From Hymenoscyphus infarciens (taxonomy: Eukaryota; Ascomycota; Leotiomycetes; Helotiales; Helotiaceae), in assembly GCA_001414345.1 (NCBI GenBank), contig LLCB01000005.1:186001-250000 (forward strand): a stretch of DNA of 64,000 bases. Direction: 5' to 3'. Of the stretch, positions 58,695 through 64,000 are shown piece after piece; the stretch's first letter is position 1; every line of letters begins with the position of its first letter. The notes beneath the pieces are model-generated. The model worked only from the letters and a program-made list of their open reading frames with translations, was not told where the DNA came from and did no database searches. Position numbers and translations under genes: made by a program.

Positions 58695-59985
58695 ATGGGA
58701 GTCCCCGAGATCTCTAAGCAATTTGTTCCTTTGACATGCCATGGCCATTCTCGACCTGTCACACATTTGAACTTTTCTGGATTCGTGGATGGAGAGGAGG
58801 ATTATTACATGATTTCCGCTTGCAAGGGTATGTAATGTACAGCGGGGCAGGCAGAAGGCATGGCTTAACTAACAACAATAGACAATAACCCTATGCTTCG
58901 CGATGGTGTTACGGGCGATTGGTATGTGTGCTCAATTGGTCGCATCGGACTGTTGGCTAACCTCAAACTCAAGGATTGGCACATTTTTTGGTCACAAAGG
59001 CGCGGTTTATCAAGCAAGACTTTCCCCCGATGCTGCCACTGCGGCCACTGCTTCTGCGGATTTCACTGCGTAAGTTATGCCATTGCAATCTCGATTGTTA
59101 AGCTAACAATCATTCAGGAAGGTCTGGGACACTCATAGTGGTGAAGTGCTTTGCACTCTTCAGCACAACCACATCGTTCGAGCAATTGCCTTCCCTCCCG
59201 AAAAGGGCGATCTTCTAGCGACTGGAGGAATGGAAAAGAAGCTCCGACTCTTCGACCTCTCAAAACACGCAGCCATCCTCCCAACCACAACGTCCACCCC
59301 AAAAAAGATGGTTGCAAATCCCGAGGGAAAGGCAAACGGCGCACTTGATCGGTCTCTTATCGGAGCCGAGGAAGGTTTCGAGATCGGACCTGGTGTTCAC
59401 AAGGGTACAATCAAGGCGATTGTTTGGTCCAAGGACCCAAATATTCTCGTTACTGCCGCGGACGATAAGGTTATTAGATGGTGGGACCTTCGCACTCAAT
59501 CAGTTGTTCAAGAGAAGACTGTCCAAGGTGATATCGGTTCCTGCGAATTCACAAACTATCAGCCACAACCTACTGATATCGGTGGTGGATATCCAGTTCT
59601 TGTTATCGCGGCAGGCAAGACTGTATACTTTTATGGAGGTCCGGACTCCCGCAATTTGATCAAATATGTTGATTTACCATACGAGGTCGCAAGTGCGGCG
59701 TTACATCCTACACAAAGAAAATTTGTCACTGGTGGTATCAAGGATACATGGGCAAAAGTTTACAACTATGATACTGAGCAGGAATTGGGTATTGACTCCC
59801 CTCCAATAATTCATTCCACCAAGCTAACATTTTTAGATGTACACAAAGGTCATCACGGTCCTATTTGGAGCATCAGTTTCTCACCAGATGGAAGTCTCTA
59901 CGCTACCGGTAGTGAGGACGGAACCATCAAAATGTGGAAGAATTGTACAGGACCATATGGATTGTGGAAAGCGGATCGCGAGTAG
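58695..59985 (+). CDS. STRAP-type WD40 protein, four exons
   Basis: Exons 58695-58827, 58882-58921, 58974-59069 and 59118-59985 join in frame to 378 residues. The start reads Pro-Leu-Thr-Cys-His-Gly-His-Ser-Arg-Pro-Val. Ser-Ala-Cys-Lys-Asp, Met-Leu-Arg-Asp-Gly-Val-Thr-Gly-Asp-Trp-Ile-Gly-Thr-Phe, Gly-His-Lys-Gly-Ala-Val and Ala-Ser-Ala-Asp-Phe-Thr-Ala-Lys-Val-Trp-Asp follow. These match the STRAP (serine/threonine kinase receptor-associated protein) pattern closely. Seven WD40 repeats are expected, and the last ends with Ile-Lys-Met-Trp-Lys. In fungi and animals this scaffold is linked to RNA processing and SMN-type complexes; the TGF-beta role is animal-specific. Exon 2 (40 nt) is short. The gene is divergent from DOA1. 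Confidence 0.9.
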
Positions 59986-60613
59986 ATAACATGTGTCAAT
60001 TGATTGGTTTCTATGAGTTATGATACCATTCCGGGCGGAGTTATTGGTGTTGGGAAAATTCCATCCTTTTTTCTAGAGGGAGAATGGGCATTTCCAGCGA
60101 AAAGAGAAAAATACCATTGCATACAGCGACAGTTCGTTTGCATACCAAGCGTATAGTTGCGTAGATGTTGAGATTCACGTCGAGGGAAATCACTTATACC
60201 ATTGCATTTTTGAGTTGCACTTCATGTTGACTTGGTTTCCGTGATTAATTTGTATATCAAGTACATATAGTCTTTTTTTCCTCCCTGTTCGCTTTTTCAT
60301 GGGTTTTCGGTGAGATAGACGAGGTCCCTCTGGGTTAAGGGACTTTGCAAGCGCAGGACCTATTTATTTTCTCAAAAAGAATCGTCCAAAAGGATACTTC
60401 AGCTAACTAGTGCCTAGCAAAACGAGTGTCTTTTCTGTCTGTATGTATTACTTCTTCGCCTTTATTGTACATTATTCCTGATCATCATTTTCCAACAATG
60501 TTCCTCATGACCTTCCATGCATTCCATGCTTGGTGAATCCTCTTTTCCAGGTTTCCATTTGTTTCGTCACCAGTGAATTATCACGCTAACAATTAAGTTT
60601 TCCCAATACCTTT
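59986..60613. other. Convergent intergenic region
   Basis: The 3' flanks of the STRAP gene and the small membrane-protein gene meet here. No gene seen. Confidence 0.5.
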
Positions 60614-61359
60614 TCATTCAACGGCAACCTCTTCCCCCGCTGTCCCACTTTTTGTAGTTGCGTTTTCTCCATCGCGTAATTTGGTGGACCCTCTTTTGAA
60701 GGCTTTCTCTTTTCGTTTTGATAACAGGTTATTGTGCTTAGGACTACTAGGGTGAGATGTCCAGCTCTGGGGCTGGGAGTTAGTTGTTGATTTTTACTGT
60801 GATCTCTGCGCTTTTTCACTCTTTTACTAGGGGGACAAGGAGTGGAGAAAGGGGTGGAGAAAAAAGGAAGGGAGACTCACGCAACGACCCAACACAAAAA
60901 TCCCCATTGCTTTTCCCATGTCATTCACCAATCCGAATATGACATACAACTCCACCGTTCCATCACACAACAATGCCGCGACGATTAGCCCGTCGAAGCT
61001 GAGTGTCCACCAGTAATTCATGGGGAAGGTGTAGATGTTTTTCCGTTTTGATATGGAGGGTTTGCTGTAGAATGTGAGGATGGATTTTAGATTTAGGAGG
61101 AGGGAGAGAACGAGCTAAAGCGGTGGTGTTAGTATTGTTGTTCTTGGAGTTTTTGGGTGGGAAAGGGGTTATGGGGGGGAGGAGGTGTGTGGGGTGTTGG
61201 GACTGGTCTTGGGGTTTAGGTATAGATGGGAGGAACCCACGATTACATAAGCCGTGATTGGGTAGTGCGTGTCGTGCGAAGAGGGAGGGTTGCTAGTGCA
61301 GTGAGAACGAGGAGAAAGCGGGTTGTGACTTGGATGGCGGGGTTGTTGAAAGAGAGCAT
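60614..61359 (-). CDS. Small multi-pass membrane protein, frameshifted in exon 1
   Basis: Minus-strand exons 61359-61247, 61114-60881 and 60766-60614. Exons 2 and 3 are in frame with each other and code membrane segments (a Leu-rich stretch Leu-Val-Leu-Ser-Leu-Leu-Leu-Asn-Leu, then Gly-Leu-Ile-Val-Ala-Ala-Leu-Leu and Tyr-Val-Ile-Phe-Gly-Leu-Val) and a basic-to-acidic tail ending Glu-Glu-Val-Ala-Val-Glu. Exon 1 begins with Met-Leu-Ser-Phe-Asn-Asn-Pro-Ala and a first membrane segment, but its end (His-Tyr-Pro-Ile-Thr-Ala-Tyr) is in a different frame; one inserted base would restore it. About 166 residues if repaired. The layout recalls small fungal tetraspan (MARVEL-like) proteins, uncertain. 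Either a real frameshift or a sequencing error. Confidence 0.55.
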
Positions 61360-62494
61360 TTTCTTTTCAGGGTTGTTTTGGAAAGACCTTTACTCTGTGT
61401 CACTTGGATGTGGAGTCCTATATGAGTCTCAACTCGCAATCCTTTGTGCCTTGTTGTTTATGTACTATGCCGCCCTGAGGCTGTGTGGGGTGGTGTAACG
61501 AGGCATTCTTTTTTGACAAGTCTACTTTGACGTCTTAAAGTTTATATTTGCTAAGTTTCAAAACACCTAATATAACAACCAGTTGGTTTTACAAACTCGC
61601 TGACTTGAGAAGGTCCACATATACACGTAAGTAAAAGGCTTGATTTGATGTTGAAGATCGAGAAGAGAGGTGTGGAGGAGGAGCTCGCTTAGACCTCGAT
61701 TGCTGAGCCGCCACCGCCAAGGTGAGGAACCAACAGGCATTATTGAATATATGTCCAAGAGAGGTGTTCCTGGATGGTTCTGATGTGGAGGGGTGCGTAA
61801 GGTGTTTCGGGTCAGTGGGAGTCTTGTTTGTACAAGGACGACGATGATTCAAGGCAGCAATTGGTTGATTACGGTACGTGGTATACCTGAGTCTGGCGAT
61901 GACAAACATTTAGAGGTTGAACTCGAGCTAGCCGATATTTGTGACGAGTGATATCAAACTATTCCATCAGGGGTGACATATGTGTATAGAAATCAGTTCG
62001 AGAAGTTTTCGTTTTCTTAGACCATTGAATCATGCCTATGTCCGACGGCGTCGGGTAGCAGAAAGGTTAGTCTATTAATGCAACTGACTTTGGTAAAGTA
62101 CAATTACATCATTGACTAGCTCAAAAATACCTGTAATGAAGTTATGTGGCTCCTGTTTCTTTGAAGCTCAATGCGATTACAACACGCAGGTCATCTTTTT
62201 CGGTAGGCGAAGTGGAATCAACACCACATGAAATCGGCGATAGCACTTTAGGTATGCACTTTTAATCTTTACCCCTCAATCCTCTCAGTCGCATGCGAGA
62301 AATCTGAATTCACATCTGAATTTTGAATACCACTATCGCCGACAAAATTTATATAAATCTCAACCCTCTCTGTTTTTCGCTTTTTTTCAATCCCACCTCA
62401 AATATCCCCCGGAATTAGTCCCACTATAAACCTCCTCTTCAGAATTTCTAGTACACCTCATATAAAGCTTCCCATCGAACCATAACAAAATAAC
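61360..62494. other. Intergenic, no gene seen
   Basis: Short frames on the minus strand (61567-61909) have no recognisable domain. The right part is the promoter of the broken reductase gene, with C/T-rich leader sequence at 62390-62490. Confidence 0.5.
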
Positions 62495-63643
62495 ATGTCC
62501 AAAAACATCCTCCCCACCGGCGCCAATGGCTTCATAGGCTCTCACATCCTCTCCATCCTCCTGTCTTCCAACCACCACGTCCTGGCTATAGTTCGCTCCC
62601 CCTCCAAAGCCTCAAAACTAACCCTCGATTTCTCCTCGCACCCACAATCTTTCAACCTCAACGCTCGGAATAGTCCCAGACATCACCACCCCCGGAGCCT
62701 ACACCTCAGTGATCGCAACCGCTCAAGCTACTAAGCCCCTAGACATCGTGATCCACACCGCATCCCCATTTTTATATCGTGCGGTAGCGAATAACATGGA
62801 GTTCCTGAATCCAGCGATAAAAGGGACTTTGGAAATGTTGAAAGCTGTCAAGGAGGGAGCTGGGAGTGTGAATACGAGTAGTTGCGCGGCGGTGGTTGAT
62901 TTTGATGCGACTGCTGTGAAGGTTCCAAGGAAGGTGTATACAGAGGAAGACTGGAGTCCTAGGACTTGGGAGGAGGCATTGAGTGGGACTCCTAATGCTG
63001 CATACCAGGCGAGCAAGAAGTTTGCTGAGAAGGCCAATGTTTGAGATTACGGGATGAGAAGATCGATGCTGATGATCACCTGCCTGGGACTTTCTCGAAG
63101 CTGAAAAGCCGGGTTTTGATCTCGTGACTCTTGCGCTACCGATGGTTTATGGACCGTTGAGACATTCTGTAGAGAGTATAAAAGACCTCAATGAATCGAA
63201 TGGAAGAATCTATAATCTTTTTATCAATTCCACCGAACAAGCCCAGAACCACCAAATGGTCTCCATCTCTACGTCGACGTCAGGGTAAATTCCCCTTTCA
63301 TCCCCCCTTTCCTTCTTGCCAGATCCTAATAGTCCTTCAGAATATAGCACAAGCCCACCTCCTCGCTTCCATGACTCCCTCAGCTTCAAATTCTAGACTT
63401 CTCATATGTGGAGATTCAGTATCCAGCCAAGAAATTTCCGGCCTCCTACGCGAGAAGATTCCAGAAGTGCAAAGGAGAACGCCAAAGGGGACCCCGGGGA
63501 GTCCAGGATTGGATGCGAATGTGTTTACAGCTAGTAGTGAGAAAGCCGAGAATATTTTGGGGATCAATTATAGGAGTAAGGAAGAGACCTTTATGGATTT
63601 GGCAAGGCAGTTGTTGAGTATTGAAAGTGGCAAGACGGAATGA
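62495..63643 (+). pseudogene. Broken NAD-dependent epimerase/reductase (extended SDR, DFR/GRE2-like)
   Basis: The start has the Rossmann motif Thr-Gly-Ala-Asn-Gly-Phe-Ile-Gly-Ser-His. Near 62664 one base shifts the frame; the new frame carries Gly-Ile-Val-Pro-Asp-Ile-Thr and Val-Ile-His-Thr-Ala-Ser-Pro, with the catalytic Tyr-x3-Lys as Tyr-Gln-Ala-Ser-Lys-Lys near 63003-63020. A second shift follows at about 63033 and stops follow. Leu-Pro-Met-Val-Tyr-Gly-Pro resumes, and a third shift precedes Pro-Pro-Asn-Gly-Leu-His-Leu-Tyr-Val-Asp-Val (about 63250-63282). After a normal intron, exon 2 (from about 63342) gives Ala-Gln-Ala-His-Leu-Leu-Ala and ends at 63643 in an intact C-terminal part. Order is complete, so this is a recently broken gene. 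Damage is by indels, not RIP. Confidence 0.85.
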
Positions 63644-64000
63644 GCTGATTCTGAAGTTGATGCTGAGGGGTTCTCGTGTGATGTTTTCTTGTTCATGGTC
63701 TTGTCTGGAGTCCTTCCAAATCGAATTTACTGGCCCATAAACCTTTGCGCGGCGTGCTGTTTGTCATCGTTATCAAGTCGACGTGTGGATCGGTTGGCGT
63801 TTACTTTCAAGGCCAGTTGGGTTTAAATCGAGCCGGAATAGCCTAGAGGTATGTTCTTTCAGGTCGAGGGAATCATGACAGATTGTATGCTTCGTCCTCT
63901 CTGCGTCTTCTGCTGGGCCACAAACAACATTCGAAACATCCCGAAAATGCCATGATGACATGGAGGGCCCTGAGTTCCAGTCAGAATTAATCAATTGTTC
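63644..64000. other. Right edge, no gene seen
   Basis: This is the 3' flank of the broken reductase. A 73-codon minus-strand frame (63773-63994) has no recognisable feature. Confidence 0.45.

Noticed and set aside
61567..61909. Overlapping minus-strand frames of 63 and 106 codons
   Set aside because: No domain or start context; two overlapping frames compete.

Overview
The window looks like a filamentous ascomycete chromosome with a bipartite genome. Genes have short introns (mostly 45-130 bp) with GT..AG ends and CTAAC/CTAAT-like branch sites. They lie in GC-balanced islands separated by long AT-rich blocks made of decayed transposons. In those blocks nearly every stop in the old reading frames is TAA or TAG where Gln or Trp is expected, and Cys codons read as Tyr. 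This is the signature of repeat-induced point mutation (RIP). A helotialean (Leotiomycetes) source is plausible but is an inference.

Layout. 1-923: unassigned sequence. 929-13182: a RIP-mutated Ty1/copia element with 130-bp LTRs and an ATTTC target duplication. It is interrupted in its integrase region by a 4.3-kb LTR element that lacks pol (3972-8273, 365-bp LTRs, CTAAA duplication). 13.2-18.05 kb: a gene island with two SprT-like paralogs, one of which has lost its metal-binding residues, and a secreted SnoaL-like protein. 18.2-21.5 kb: AT-rich sequence, a 751-bp terminal-inverted-repeat element and several minisatellites. 21.6-37.8 kb: a Ser/Thr-rich conserved fungal protein, the mismatch-repair gene MLH3, a broken berberine-bridge-type FAD oxidoreductase, a ten-exon laccase, a decayed Cys-rich small-protein gene and a third SprT-like paralog. 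38.0-39.2 kb: a retroposon with a T25 tract and a 15-bp target duplication, followed by a small island with an orphan gene fragment. 39.7-54.5 kb: an AT-rich block with a five-unit tandem repeat and an inverted second copy of the pol-less LTR element (43403-51843, GATAC duplication), itself interrupted by a 5.2-kb LINE with a (TAA)n tail. 55.2-64 kb: DOA1/UFD3 (WD40-PFU-PUL), a STRAP-type WD40 protein in divergent orientation, a small multi-pass membrane protein with a frameshift, and a broken NAD-dependent epimerase/reductase.

How the genes work together. No operon-like or clustered pathway is evident. Core genes (MLH3, DOA1, STRAP) are intact. Lineage-variable genes (SprT-like set, laccase, SnoaL-like, oxidoreductases, small Cys-rich protein) lie near the transposon blocks, and several are dead or degenerate. 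The most unusual items are the pol-less LTR family with dispersed internal repeats, the copia element with an extra ORF after pol, and the SprT-like trio with one catalytically ablated member.
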